Below are positions 1-10,136 of a DNA stretch of 64,000 nucleotides, piece by piece. The position numbers and the translations under genes were made by a program. The DNA comes from Phoma sp. XZ068. Lineage: Eukaryota > Ascomycota > Dothideomycetes > Pleosporales > Didymellaceae. The stretch lies in contig RBKR01000003.1 in NCBI GenBank assembly GCA_004835665.1, forward strand, positions 1,054,001 through 1,118,000, in the 5' to 3' direction. The notes under the pieces were generated by a model. That model was not told where the DNA came from. It did no database searches and worked only from the letters and a program-made list of their open reading frames with translations. Positions within the stretch are counted from its first letter, which is position 1; every line of letters starts with the position of its first letter.

Positions 1-51
1 CTTGTTCCCATTTTCCCAAGTCGCACGCCTCACGTATGCATTGGTAACGAT

Positions 52-87
52 ATTGGCAGGTACATTGGCAGGATCATTGGCAGGATT
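52..87. repeat. 12-bp tandem repeat, three copies
   Basis: Three head-to-tail copies of a 12-base unit (ATTGGCAGG plus three variable bases) occupy 52-63, 64-75 and 76-87. No gene could be tied to it. It is a plain minisatellite-like repeat. Confidence 0.85.
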
Positions 88-107
88 CCATTCGGTCCAT
101 CTTTCTG

Positions 108-655
108 TTGGCTCATGCCTTTCATCAACCACGCCGTAGGCTTACACATCGTCAATTTATCACGCTGGTTCGAGACCTGCGCCTTCAGCATAGACAGAAA
201 TGCCAATTTCAACACCAAGACGGACAAGACGCATGGATGTACTATCCTCCGGTATCATATGTACCCCGCAAGGTACCAAATTCGGACGTCGTTTACCTGC
301 TACATGGGGTTGGTGTTGACTTTCATTGGGGCATATGCACCGAGGCGCGTGGATCCAGTTCATGGGGCAAATTACATTTTAACCAGACTGGCTTTAATAC
401 GGATATGATTCGTAAATCGGACGTGCCGATTTGTTGCTGCTCCCAGATTCCCGGAGGATTTCAGGTACAAGGCGCGTCTCCGAAAGTCTCACTTATCCGG
501 ACGACGCCTTGGGGTAAGGTGTGAATCCGGTCAGCGACACGAGATTTTTCCGACAAAGACACCGTATATGCAGTTGCAACCCAACTTCGGAGATCTCGGT
601 GGTTTCAAGCGATTACGTGATGTGATCGAACAGTATGTCCTGCAGACGGCAAGAT
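108..655 (+). other. ORF debris, possibly a decayed gene
   Basis: One frame is open from 108 to 524. It contains the phrase VVYLLHGVG, which resembles the oxyanion-strand motif (LLHG) of alpha/beta-hydrolase esterases. A second open stretch in another frame ends with the stop near 656-658 and reads like a normal protein C-terminus (FGDLGGFKRLRDVIEQYV). I could not find introns joining them, no GxSxG nucleophile motif is visible, and the window edge may cut the locus. It may be a remnant of an esterase-like gene or chance ORFs. I do not assign a function. Confidence 0.2.
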
Positions 656-1404
656 CTTGAATGATAATCAGCCGTTTCTCGCTCCAGCCGAACCCAACAC
701 CTGGGTTCAACGGTCCGCGGCCTTCCTACTAGAACAGTGTCAGACTGTTGCTGTGGAATTGCCACAATAGCGACAGGTCGATGATGGGTTGCCTGATGGG
801 AAGGAATGACATTGACACCAGCCGTCGTTTAGGCCATGCATCGGAGGCGAGGCTCCGCGCTTGAAGCAGGCGAGCCACCAACTTGCCATTTGCTCTCGTA
901 ATCCGACAAATCAACGGTGTCTCATGGACACGACTGAAGAGGAGCGACTTCTGGTTGTCTAAATTGTCTACCTTGTGCGTGGCCACAAGCCTACATTTGC
1001 TCAAAGCGATACATCTTTCCCGCCGCCAAACTACTCATATAGGCGCTTATGGCTGCCCTTGTCGATACTACCTCGCCGCAGCACTTCCATTGTGTATGGC
1101 ATACAACCGGTAGCCACAAAGAGATTATTACATCAATGGTGGTAACAATGCAGGACTGCATGACCACATTAGGAGTACATCTGATTCCCATTGGCGTCTA
1201 ATTATAATTATGTGCGTTTGGGCATGTACAGCAATGCTGAGCGACAATAACGTTGATATAATGCTTTGAGCGTTTGCCAGGGTAAAGCCACACATGGTGA
1301 CCTACTAGTCTATTCGAGCCAGTACGTTAGGCATCGCTACTGTTTTATCTAATCCAAGTTCCAGGTTTTTGCTGTACTCGTCATTATCGCCCAGCATCTT
1401 CACA

Positions 1405-2618
1405 TTAGTATCCGCCGACAGAATCATCAGTATACAACCTCGTCGCCCCCGGCCTCTGCTCTCCCTTCGCACCGTTTCCTTGCTCAATCTTCTCCCTCGC
1501 TTGCTGCATGATCCACAGCCCACTGCTCGTCCCTAGCCTCGTCGCACCCGCTTCAAGCATTTTAACCGCATCCTCCAGACTCCTGACTCCACCGGATGCC
1601 TTCACTTGCATCTGCCTCTTGCTGACGCCAGTCTTGTGAAGGTACTCTGCCGCACCAACCATGAGCTGTACGTTGGGCAGTGTAGCGCCCGGCCCGTTGA
1701 AACCGGTGGAGGTCTTGATGAAGTCCAAGTTTGCGGCGGCTGCGAGATGTGAGGCTGCGAGGATTTGCTTGGCGTTGAGTTGCGAGGTTTCGAGGATGAG
1801 TTTGATAACGACCGGGGACGGGCAGAGAGATCTTATCGATGCGAGCTCTCTGTAGATGGCGCTGTAGTCTGGAATCTCCTCGTCGTCGCTGCCAGCGGTG
1901 GATCCAGAATTGGCGGCAGTGTTGGCAGCAGTAATGCTGTCAATTGCTGAGTCGTGGCTACGGACGACATGAGGGGAGGAGGGCTTGTTGTGCTTGGTAA
2001 GAAGGGAGTGGTTCAACACGAGGTCCAATTCTGATGCGCCAGCGGCGACGCAGGCGCGTGCTTCACGCAGCTTGGAGTAGGTGTCTTGAGTACCCTCATG
2101 GAAGCCAACGACAGCTGCCACGACAACTGAGGAGCCCTTCAGGTTGGAGACGCAACGTTGTACCCAATTCAGGCGAACGCAAACGGACTGATACAAGTTT
2201 AGTTCATTGTCTTAGGATTGTTGAGGACGATCACCCCTCAGACGTCAGTATCACATACCTTGAAGTCCTCCGTTCTAGCCTCACTGCACAGGCTATCAAT
2301 CTGAGTACTTGTCGCATCCAGCTTGAGAACGGTGTGATCGACTGTCTTAGCCAGCTCCTTCAGCGCCTCATTCCCATTGCGCATCCTTGGCCCCTCGTAC
2401 ACTTTTTGCGCTCTTTCACCACTCTCTACTTCCTTCAACACCGCCTTCTGCGTCTGCGCAATCTGCGCTGCCCATTCTTCATTCGTGTAGCGGTCCGTCA
2501 TGACGACGATACGGCCAAGGTCAGCGTCAAGCGCGGGGTTTGCAGCCAGGAAGCCACGGATTAAAACCTCAGACTCGGTCAGAGGAATGGGATGGGGATT
2601 CTCGGTTGATGTAGACAT
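1405..2618 (-). CDS. deoxyribose-phosphate aldolase (DERA)
   Basis: This class I aldolase interconverts 2-deoxyribose 5-phosphate with glyceraldehyde 3-phosphate plus acetaldehyde, a step of deoxynucleoside catabolism. Two exons, 2259-2618 and 1405-2187, join across an intron with GTATGT donor and ATCAG acceptor, giving 380 residues. Family marks are VDHTVLKLDAT near residue 95, the ELDLVLN strand around D175, the Schiff-base lysine K278 in DFIKTSTGF, and the proton-relay lysine K316 in QVKASGGV. The triad therefore looks intact. It is longer than bacterial DERA (about 250 residues) because of an N-terminal extension of some 90 residues and a Ser/Ala/Asp-rich low-complexity insert at about 185-225. 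The start at 2618 is the first ATG of the open exon. The 3' neighbour side holds only ORF debris. Confidence 0.92.
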
Positions 2619-3577
2619 GGTGGACCTGGTGCTATCTAGCAAGGCGAGCCTAAATCGGGAATTTTTCGATAGATGGAAATGGCAGGCCGCGGAAGGCGGA
2701 CAAGCGGGCGAGATTTCTTGATGATTGGTGGTGTGGCGTGGTGGGGACGGCTTGTACGACTCAAAACCTTGATCACGAGAGTTTGCGAGGGTCACGTTAA
2801 AAATCACAAGTGTCGTTATGGGCAAACTGTATGTTTATAGTCGCGATCTGGGGTTGTCGGAGATCGGCGAAACCTCGTCTTTTGCTCATCATGCGGGACA
2901 AACGTGCCCTTTCGTGAACGTGGGGTCTGGGCCACGCTGCTCCACTCAATGTCAGAAAAGCGCAGCCAAGACTAAGGTCCTTCTTCAATGGGCATGGTCA
3001 AACAAATTTGTCCCAGTATTACTTTCACGGCTTGGGGCTAGGGCGGTGAAGTTGCTTCGAGATGGGTGATTGGAAGCGTCAAGACCTCAAGCAGACGGCG
3101 GAGTGCGGGGCAGTAGCAGTCTGATCTGTAGACGCAGGGATTATTAATAGACGTTAGTGGATAATTTCACAGCATCGACAGCCAAGTCACTTCCAGCAGA
3201 GCGAGTGTGAGCAATTGACTTTCGATTTACAAAGGACCGCGTGCTGCGGAGGTATCCTCGATTGCAAACCGGTCCTCGCCCTCAGATAACGTATCCAGAG
3301 CTCAGAGATGCCATCTCCCCTTCCACATGCATGTACATAAAAGCTGTGAAAGAGATGCCAAACAGAAGGGAATAGATCGAAGGAGAAAGGGTCGCCCTGT
3401 GATCAACGCTGAATATCCGGAACTCCCGTTTTTGACTTTTGCATTGACTCGAGTCGAAAGATCCCTCTTCTATCCCGCAGTCGGATCGATCGGTACCAAT
3501 GAGATCTACACCCTTATTCCATGATAGTCGTCATCGTAACCCGTCAAATCCCACCGTCATCGTTCCGGGCGAGTCGC
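2619..3577. other. intergenic region between DERA and RPS27
   Basis: This 960-base stretch lies upstream of the DERA start and downstream of the RPS27 stop, so it should contain the DERA promoter and the RPS27 terminator. Only short ORFs without recognisable features or splice support are present. I see no repeat or RNA gene. Confidence 0.6.
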
Positions 3578-4100
3578 TTACTTCCTGCGGAAAGAGCAGC
3601 CCTCAGTCAGGCGGGCCTTACCACCGGTAGGCTGGCACCTGTTCCATTATTAGCCATGTTCCATCCGTGCGCCTGATGACCCTAGACTTACAGGACCTGC
3701 GAGCAGCCCTGGCAGACGACGACTGTGTTGGCGTGCGAGAAGACGGTGGTGATGGTGAAGCATCCCGGGCACTTGACGTCCATGAAGAACGAGCGGGGGG
3801 CGGGCACGAGGGTCTTGAGCTTGTGCTTGCGGGCCTCACTGGATGCATGTTAGTCGGCAGTCGAGGAGGCAAATCGAAGGGTATAAGCGTACGCGGCCGG
3901 GGAGGGGTTGAGAAGGTCAACAGCGAGAACCTAGGCTGGTGTTAGCATGCGAGGCCCATTGAGATCTTGTTTGCGCGCAGCAGGGCCGCAGAGCGTTGCG
4001 ACGTGAAGATTCTGTGGCAAACTCCGAGGCTGTCGTGTGCAGGCCACACTGAATCTCGCTGCGCACTCTCTGCGGGCTCGCGGGGGCGGTCACTCACCAT
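3578..4100 (-). CDS. RPS27: 40S ribosomal protein S27 (eS27)
   Basis: This is a structural protein of the small ribosomal subunit with one C4 zinc finger. Four exons rebuild exactly 82 residues, the usual family length: 4098-4100 (only the ATG), 3893-3930, 3692-3838 and 3578-3638. Donors are GTGAGT, GTACGC and GTAAGT; acceptors are CTAG, CCAG and ACAG. Zinc ligands are C37, C40, C56 and C59 (CPGC and CQGC), and the conserved PTGGKARLTEG...FRRK C-terminus is present. The first intron starts directly after the start codon, so the initiator ATG is an exon portion of its own joined to the 5' leader. Sequence, length and frame agree fully. Confidence 0.96.
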
Positions 4101-5349
4101 ATTGTCGGTTTATGGAGAGTTTTCGATTTGAGGGTTGTCGGCAACGGGTTGAGTTGATGGTATGGCGCGAGGATGCGTGGACGCTGGACGGCTTTCGAGA
4201 GTTCAGGCGAGGTCGCGGAATCAATATCGAAGCCAGTGTGGCTCTTGGCGCACTGGCCTGTCTTGATTAGCCGACGCGCTAAAATTTCCTCGAGCCCGAA
4301 CACCAAATCACTTCGCGGCCGATGACTGGATGCACTTTCGAGATTCTTCGAGGCAGCAGAGTAGTGCTTCGAGAACACTGACTCACTCAAGCGTCGTGCA
4401 ATTGCAGCTGCTGTTGCGCTGTTGCAGTCTGTTGCGCAAAATCCATGACGGCAAGTGCTGCTCAAAGCAAACTTTACCTTCGCCCCCTCAAGGCCCACAT
4501 GCATCCTCTGGCGCTATCGTCAAAGCTAGCAACACTACTTGACAGAGAGTACAGTCAAACAAGAGAAATCAATTGCTGGTTGCACTGAATACTCTGCAAT
4601 GCATGATTTGACCTTCGATGGTCCCCTGTTGTTCAACTTGGTCGCTATGCATCCTGGGCTGAGATGACGATGCCACCACGTGCTCATGACAGTCGGACGA
4701 CTAGGTAGCGTGGACGTTGAGAAGTCGTGTGAGCAGACATAACACTCAGCCAATCAAGGTAGCCTTTATTGTATTTTTTGTCGAGTGCTGCACTGCATAC
4801 TTGTCTTGCCGCTACCGGCCGACACAAAGGGATGACGCACAAAGCCACTATGATCATCCCGTTTGGTGTCTTCTATGGACTAGATGCCTTGAGCGTCCGA
4901 GAAGTATTGATGCGGGAGAAAGTAGTGCTCAAAGTATTGATCGACTTGTCAGATTCTGGAATGCCTGAGCATGCTCGGCGTCGCGGCGTAGTTGACCCGT
5001 CGAGCGACTCGCTCTGTAGAAGAGATCGGTTCCTTCTCGCTGCTACCAGTGTATTGATATCCCCGACTCGAGGCACAGGATCAGCAGCATGCTCATGAAA
5101 AGGCAACCCCAACACCGTGGGACGGGAACTTCCTATTGGGAAGCATTTGGTACCGCTCGACGCATGCATGCATACATTGCTTCTTGTTGAGGTGCTCTAG
5201 ACTTCACGAGACGGCCAGGGAGACAAACAGTTCGCTCGAGACAAAGATGAAAGGGTTGTATGGTAGGTATGAGAGAAAAAGCATAGAGGAAGGTTTCAAG
5301 ATCCCGATTGCCGTTCAATTACCAAATTCTGTCAAAAAAACCCACTAAC
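4101..5349. other. intergenic region upstream of RPS27
   Basis: The stretch includes the presumed RPS27 promoter and 5' leader next to 4100. An ORF on the minus strand at 4094-4504 overlaps the leader and has no family features. The remaining short ORFs on both strands look like chance. No gene is supported. Confidence 0.5.
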
Positions 5350-5792
5350 ATGAACGACATTAATATTGGCAGCCACCTTCCAACCGGCTTTATCAAGATC
5401 TACACCCTCATCTGGTCCATCAAGGACAGGGTTTCCACAAACCCAGCTACCACCCCGGCTGACCTGATCTGCGATTCATGCGCTGATATTCTCCTGGCAG
5501 CGGCGATACTTCACATCCCTGAGCATGTTGATGCAAGGTACGCATTTCTCTTGCAGTGATCGGTCCTACTGATAGGCTGAAGGTGTCTGGGGGGATGTGA
5601 TCTTCCTGGAGACAAGCGAGCAAATGACATGCTTTGTGATGAAGACGTACGCTACCGAAAAGTGGAAGCTCTCAAACGTCTTGACTTGGTAGGTAGACTC
5701 GTTACTAGGAAACAATACTGGAACTGCAGGCTCTTCGATGGGCAATAGGAAGATGCTTCCAGCAAATTATCGTCAAAGACTCGAACTTTTAA
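5350..5792 (+). CDS. hypothetical small protein, doubtful gene model
   Basis: I do not recognise this. A three-exon model (5350-5537, 5583-5688, 5730-5792) keeps frame and gives 118 residues, running from MNDINIGSHLPTGF to CFQQIIVKDSNF. It is supported by an AAG|GTACGC donor, a TTG|GTAGGT donor and a CTGCAG acceptor. The two introns would be only 45 and 41 bases, at the short limit for fungi, and the CTGAAG acceptor is weak. Exon 2 also reads openly in another frame (VWGDVIFLETSEQ...), so the splicing could differ. No signal peptide or membrane segment is seen. It may be a lineage-specific gene or a decayed one. Confidence 0.35.
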
Positions 5793-6241
5793 CGAAATGC
5801 AAAAACTTGCATGACTATGATCACCAAACGAATGGAGACATTGAAGATTTGAATGGCTGCCAACCTCCAGAAAGCGTAGGAAGCAGTCGCAGTCCAGACA
5901 ACTCATGGCTATCGAGCAAGCCATGAGAGCAGAAACAGAAATGCAGCGGACAAGCCTATCCATGATTGGTCAGAAGTCGTGCCGGTTTCTATTTTCCCCA
6001 AGTTCTCCACCAGAAAATGTGCACCTTTCGTCGTTGCATGCTGTGTCCAGTTGTCTTATACGCTAAAATGCGAGATACTTCCTAATCCATCGAAAACTGC
6101 CCCACTTTCCAAGCAAGCACCGCTCCATTAGCTCCACAGCAGTTACAGCGCAAGGTGGTAGTTACGTTCGCAGCAGTACATAGATAGCTTTAATCGAGCC
6201 TCTGGTTCCTCTGAACTGCTCCTTTCAAACATCACATCACA
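5793..6241. other. intergenic region with a possible orphan exon
   Basis: Around 5873-6065 (+) an open stretch reads as a Lys/Arg/Gln-rich, helix-like segment (KRRKQSQSRQLMAIEQAMRA) and ends in a stop near 6065. I found no acceptable intron linking it to the preceding model. The rest should be the promoter of the acetyltransferase at 6242. Confidence 0.3.
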
Positions 6242-6985
6242 ATGGCGGCCACACAAAAGAACACGCAAGAGCTCGAGAAGGCGAAAGCCCTCAACCACGT
6301 GCCCTGGTGCGAAGAGTACGAGAAGATGATCTCAGGCATGCTGTATGTTACACACCTTCATATCTAAGCCTCATGCTCACATCATGGCAGCTACGCATCC
6401 TTTACCCCCGAGCTCGAACAAGCCCGCTTCAAGGCGCGGGCCTTTGCCCACAGATTCAACACCTGGTTCCCAGACCCCTCAACCGATCCCTCCCAGGGCT
6501 TCAAGGTTCTGGCCTCGGAGCGCCTGAAGCTACTCCAAGGAATCATCGGGCATCTGGGTGACGACGAGATATTCATCGAGCCGCCCTTCAATATCGACTA
6601 TGGCTGCAATATCTCCCTTGGCAAGCGGTTCTATTCCAACTTCAACCTGACCATCTTAGACTGCAGTCTCGTGACTATCGGAGATAGGTGCATGTTCGGA
6701 CCTAACGTGAGTATCTTCGCTGCGACGCATGAGAGCGAGGTTCAGAGTCGGAGGGAGAACATCGAGTATGGGAGGCCAGTGGTTGTGGGGGATGATTGCT
6801 GGATTGGCGGCAATGTTGTTATCCTTCCGGGCGTGACAATTGGGAGGGGTTGCACAATCGGGGCTATGAGTGTGGTGACCAAAGATATCCCCGAGTTCAG
6901 TGTTGCTATGGGGCAGCCCGCGAAGGTGGTGAAGAAGGTGTCGCCTGTCCCACTCGAGTATGTAGAGGGTGACCAGGCAGCATGA
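6242..6985 (+). CDS. maltose/galactoside-type O-acetyltransferase
   Basis: This is a LacA/NodL/Maa-type enzyme that transfers acetyl from acetyl-CoA to a sugar hydroxyl; the physiological substrate in fungi is unclear. Exons 6242-6342 and 6391-6985 join across a 48-base intron (GTATGT...GGCAG) to give 231 residues. The N-terminal helical Mac domain (about 18-85, with WCEEYEKMISG) is followed by a left-handed beta-helix of hexapeptide repeats (about 95-215). The catalytic histidine is H147 in FAATHE, followed by the acetyl-CoA loop (VVGDDCWIGGNVVILPGV) and the GxPAKVVKK end. Length and motifs fit the family well. It is probably cytosolic, as no signal peptide is seen. Confidence 0.93.
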
Positions 6986-7378
6986 GCGAGCGAAGACGAT
7001 AGATGTAAAGTCGTACAACGTGCAAGATAAATAGACAAGACAATGGCATATGCCTGCATGCACATACACTACCATGCTTGAGCCCACATTAACATCAAGA
7101 TCGACAGGGTCCGCTGGGTGGGTACAAGTCAATTGAACAAGGGCAATGGCCTGTAGGTGCGATCGTTACGCAGTCACGGCATGTCACAGCAGTACGGAAG
7201 AACGGATGATGGCAGCTTGAAATTTTTGGGCAGATAGGCTACACGCTGTTTATGCAGGCCTTCCACCAGTCGAAACCGTGCGGGATATACTAAAGTCGTA
7301 GACAGCACACGTGCCCGAAATGTCATCCCGTCATGCCCAACGCCGGTCACCCATGAATCATTCCTTTTGACGTAGGAT
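6986..7378. other. convergent intergenic region
   Basis: This 393-base gap separates the stop codons of the convergent acetyltransferase and RPS9 genes and must hold both 3' untranslated regions. No ORF or repeat is supported in it. Confidence 0.6.
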
Positions 7379-8162
7379 TTACTCCTCGTCGTCCTCAGCG
7401 GCATCGTCGTCACCACCCTTGTTGGCAGCGGCGGCCTTCTTCCTCCTGACGCGGCCGGGGCGGCCTCCACCGAAGGGCGAGGTAAGAGCGAAGTCGATGT
7501 GCTTCTGGGAGTCAAGACGGACCATGAAGGAAGGAACGTTGACGATCTGCTTGCCAACACTGCGCATTGTTAGCTGAGTATTCTTTCGCTTCAGCGACTC
7601 AAGGACTGCCTACCGGATGTGGCGCTGGCGGATGAGCACACGAGCGTGGTGGATGGACTTGGCAAGACCGAGCTTGTAGACGCAAGTCTGGAGACGGCGC
7701 TCGAGGAAGTCCTCGATCTTGAGGGCCAGGACGTAATCGAGCTTCATGCGGGACTCGTCGAGGACACCGACACGGACGAGACGGCGAATGAGGGCGTTAC
7801 CCTCGAAAAGGCGCTTGGGGTCCTTCTCGTCGAGAGTCAAGAGCGAACTGTCGCCAAGTCAGAAATTTGCAGCCGTGGTGCGGATGTCAGCGCAATGCAT
7901 GCGCAGGAGGAGCACTTACCGGGCAGCACGACGGATCTTGGAGAGGGTGAGCTGGACGCGCCACACCTCGCGCTTGTTGCGCAGACCATACTCGCCGACG
8001 AGCTTAAGCTCAGTGTCCCTGTTCCTCCATTAACCAGGTGTCCCAGACATAAGCGGAGCAAGCTCGCACTCAGTGGCCGTGGGATGTAAATACGTACAGA
8101 CGAGCGGACTCGAAAGGACGACGGGGGACGCTGTACGTCTTCGAGTAGGAACGGGGCGCCAT
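7379..8162 (-). CDS. RPS9: 40S ribosomal protein S9 (uS4)
   Basis: This is a primary-binding protein of the 40S subunit with an S4 RNA-binding domain. Four exons (8098-8162, 7920-8018, 7614-7847, 7379-7559) keep frame and give 192 residues, typical for fungal uS4. Donors are GTACGT, GTAAGT and GTAGGC. Hallmarks are the MAPRSYSKTYSVPRRPFE start, TLDEKDPKRLFEGNALIRR, the S4 core IRQRHIRVGKQIVNVPSF, the GGGRPGRVRRK segment and an acidic tail (DDDAAEDDEE). It is transcribed away from RPL21, with start codons 222 bases apart. Confidence 0.96.
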
Positions 8163-8383
8163 TGTTGTTGTCGTTGGTTCAGAAGAGAAAGTTCGTTGGT
8201 GTTCTGAGAATTAGAAGGTGCACTGTGCGTGCACGGTCCCGCCTTCCTGCGTGGGCCAATGGCCGGCGAGACAGGAGTGGACCGCTAAGCGAGGAAAGCG
8301 CAGCCCACGGCTCTCGAAATTCGAACATGATTGTGGTGACAACCTCCCAACACCACGACTAACCGCCAACACACACAGTCACA
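8163..8383. promoter_or_regulatory. shared divergent promoter of RPS9 and RPL21
   Basis: Only 221 bases separate the start codons of the divergently transcribed RPS9 and RPL21, so both promoters must lie here or overlap. A CCAAT pentamer lies at 8256-8260 inside a GC-rich stretch. The octamer CAGTCACA sits at 8376-8383, immediately before the RPL21 ATG. It equals the HOMOL-D box of fission yeast ribosomal protein genes, but its position at the ATG makes a promoter role doubtful. Confidence 0.65.
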
Positions 8384-8972
8384 ATGGGTCACGCAGCCGG
8401 TCTCCGCGCGGGTACGCGCTATGCGTACGTTGAGAATTGCAGGAATGGATTTGCGCCAGCCCGCTGACTGCCCGCAGCTTCTCCAGGGACTTCAAGAAGA
8501 AGGGAATGATCCCTCTCTCGACCTACCTTAAGCAGTACAAGGTCGGTGACATCGTCGATGTTGTTGCCAACGGTACGCACCCCTCGGATAGCGATGGTCG
8601 CAGCGCAATACTCATATGAATGCAGGTGCTGTCCAGAAGGGTATGCCTTACAAGGTTTACCACGGCAAGACTGGCATCGTCTACAACGTCACCAAGTCCT
8701 CGGTCGGTGTCATCCTCCACAAGCAGGTCGGCAACCGATACCTCGAGAAGCGCATCAACGTCCGTATCGAACACGTTCGCCACTCCCGCTCGCGTGAGGA
8801 CTTCCTCAAGCGCGTCAAGCTCAACTTCGCCAAGCAGCAGAAGGCCAAGGAGACTGGCGAGAAGCAGCAGATGAAGCGCATCCCCGCACAGCCCCGCGAC
8901 GCCAGGACCATCAGCCTGAAGGACAACAAGCCGGAGAACATCACACCGGTACCTTACGAGACAACGATCTAA
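8384..8972 (+). CDS. RPL21: 60S ribosomal protein L21 (eL21)
   Basis: This is a structural protein of the large subunit. Exons 8384-8424, 8478-8572 and 8626-8972 give 160 residues, the exact family length. Junctions are GC|GTACGT...CGCAG|C and AACG|GTACGC...GCAG|GT. Signature stretches are MGHAAGLRAGTRYAFSRDFK, GDIVDVVANGAVQKGMP, YHGKTGIVYNVTKSSVGV and EKRINVRIEHV. It shares an upstream region with RPS9. Confidence 0.96.
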
Positions 8973-10136
8973 GTGGAGGCAGCTAGGCTAGTCTGTGGTC
9001 AGCAAAGGCAAAATGGGAACGGATGGGCAACGGCGTGGTTTCTCGGATCTCGAACTTTTCTCTCTTCTGCACTTTTCACCAGCATGGAAAGCGGCGAATC
9101 ATGGTGCAAGACTTGGTGTGCCAACATGGCTATGAGTTACCCCTCACGCCAATGAAATATCATCCTCCAGTCCCAGTCCATACCCTCAAATACCCATGAA
9201 CATCCAAGACGCGTGCCTTGTCCCTGAGTGCAGTTTGACTTTAGTAACTTGTGTGATGTCAACGGACACCCATGCTTCACATACATGTATGGGATTGATC
9301 AATCAAAGCAACGATCCTACACTCCCTCCAAATATTATCTAGTGTCAGTCTTTGTTCGGCCATAATTTAATTTCACCTTCCCCTTTCGATTCGCACTAAT
9401 ATTTCCCAAACCCCTGTACGCTTCGTCCGTTTTTCCGTGCACTTCTGTTAGCACCTCATGTACCTTGTACGGTATCTCATTGCCAAAGGAATGGTACCAA
9501 GCAACGTCCGTGGTATTGTCCTAATGATCTTTCCGTAGCATAGACTCTACGATATCAAAGAACCGAGGGGCACCTATTCCGCGTCTGTTGAAGGCCCGCT
9601 ATCATATCATACTCTCACAAAACACTCAATGCAACTGGTCATTAGACTGCAAAGAAGGGGTGTGATTTATTCAGACTCCGTCAACTACACAACCGTGCTT
9701 CCTCTCGCCCATACACAAACAAAACAATTAAATAATAAGCCAAAGCCAAAAGCCAAGGTGAACATGTACAATAAAACGGTATAAAGTGTGCAAAGCGGTC
9801 TATGCAAGGACAACGCAAGGAGTATTGGGTACAAGATCAAGGGTGAACAATTACCCATGCCGTGGTAAAGCTTGCTGGAAGGCCGTTTCTCGTGTGCTTT
9901 TCCATCTTCGCAAGGCTCAAACGAGAAACTTGTGAAGGCTGATCGCTTTTGCTAAGAGCCACAATATCAGCTACAAGTAAACGATATAAAGAAGGGTATG
10001 AACGGAGCGATGCAGAAAGACATGTCGAGGTGAGGGATCTGTCGGCGTGTGTCGCAAGAAGGTATCGGATAAATGCAGGTGTATGGGGTGTGCGCAGTCG
10101 TATCGTGGGCAGAGAAGGAAGTAGGGCTGCACAAGA
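8973..10136. other. convergent intergenic region, RPL21 to RHO3
   Basis: This 1.16-kb stretch lies between two convergent stop codons. It is locally AT-rich (for example around 9350-9380 and 9720-9790) and contains only chance ORFs. No gene, RNA or repeat is supported. Confidence 0.55.

Noticed and set aside
7619..8089. 156-codon plus-strand ORF across the RPS9 locus
   Set aside because: It is antisense to the RPS9 exons, which are certain, and its acidic composition is the mirror of the basic ribosomal protein codons.
8376..8383. CAGTCACA octamer as a HOMOL-D promoter box
   Set aside because: It lies flush against the RPL21 ATG rather than upstream of a transcription start, so it is more likely just the translation-start context.
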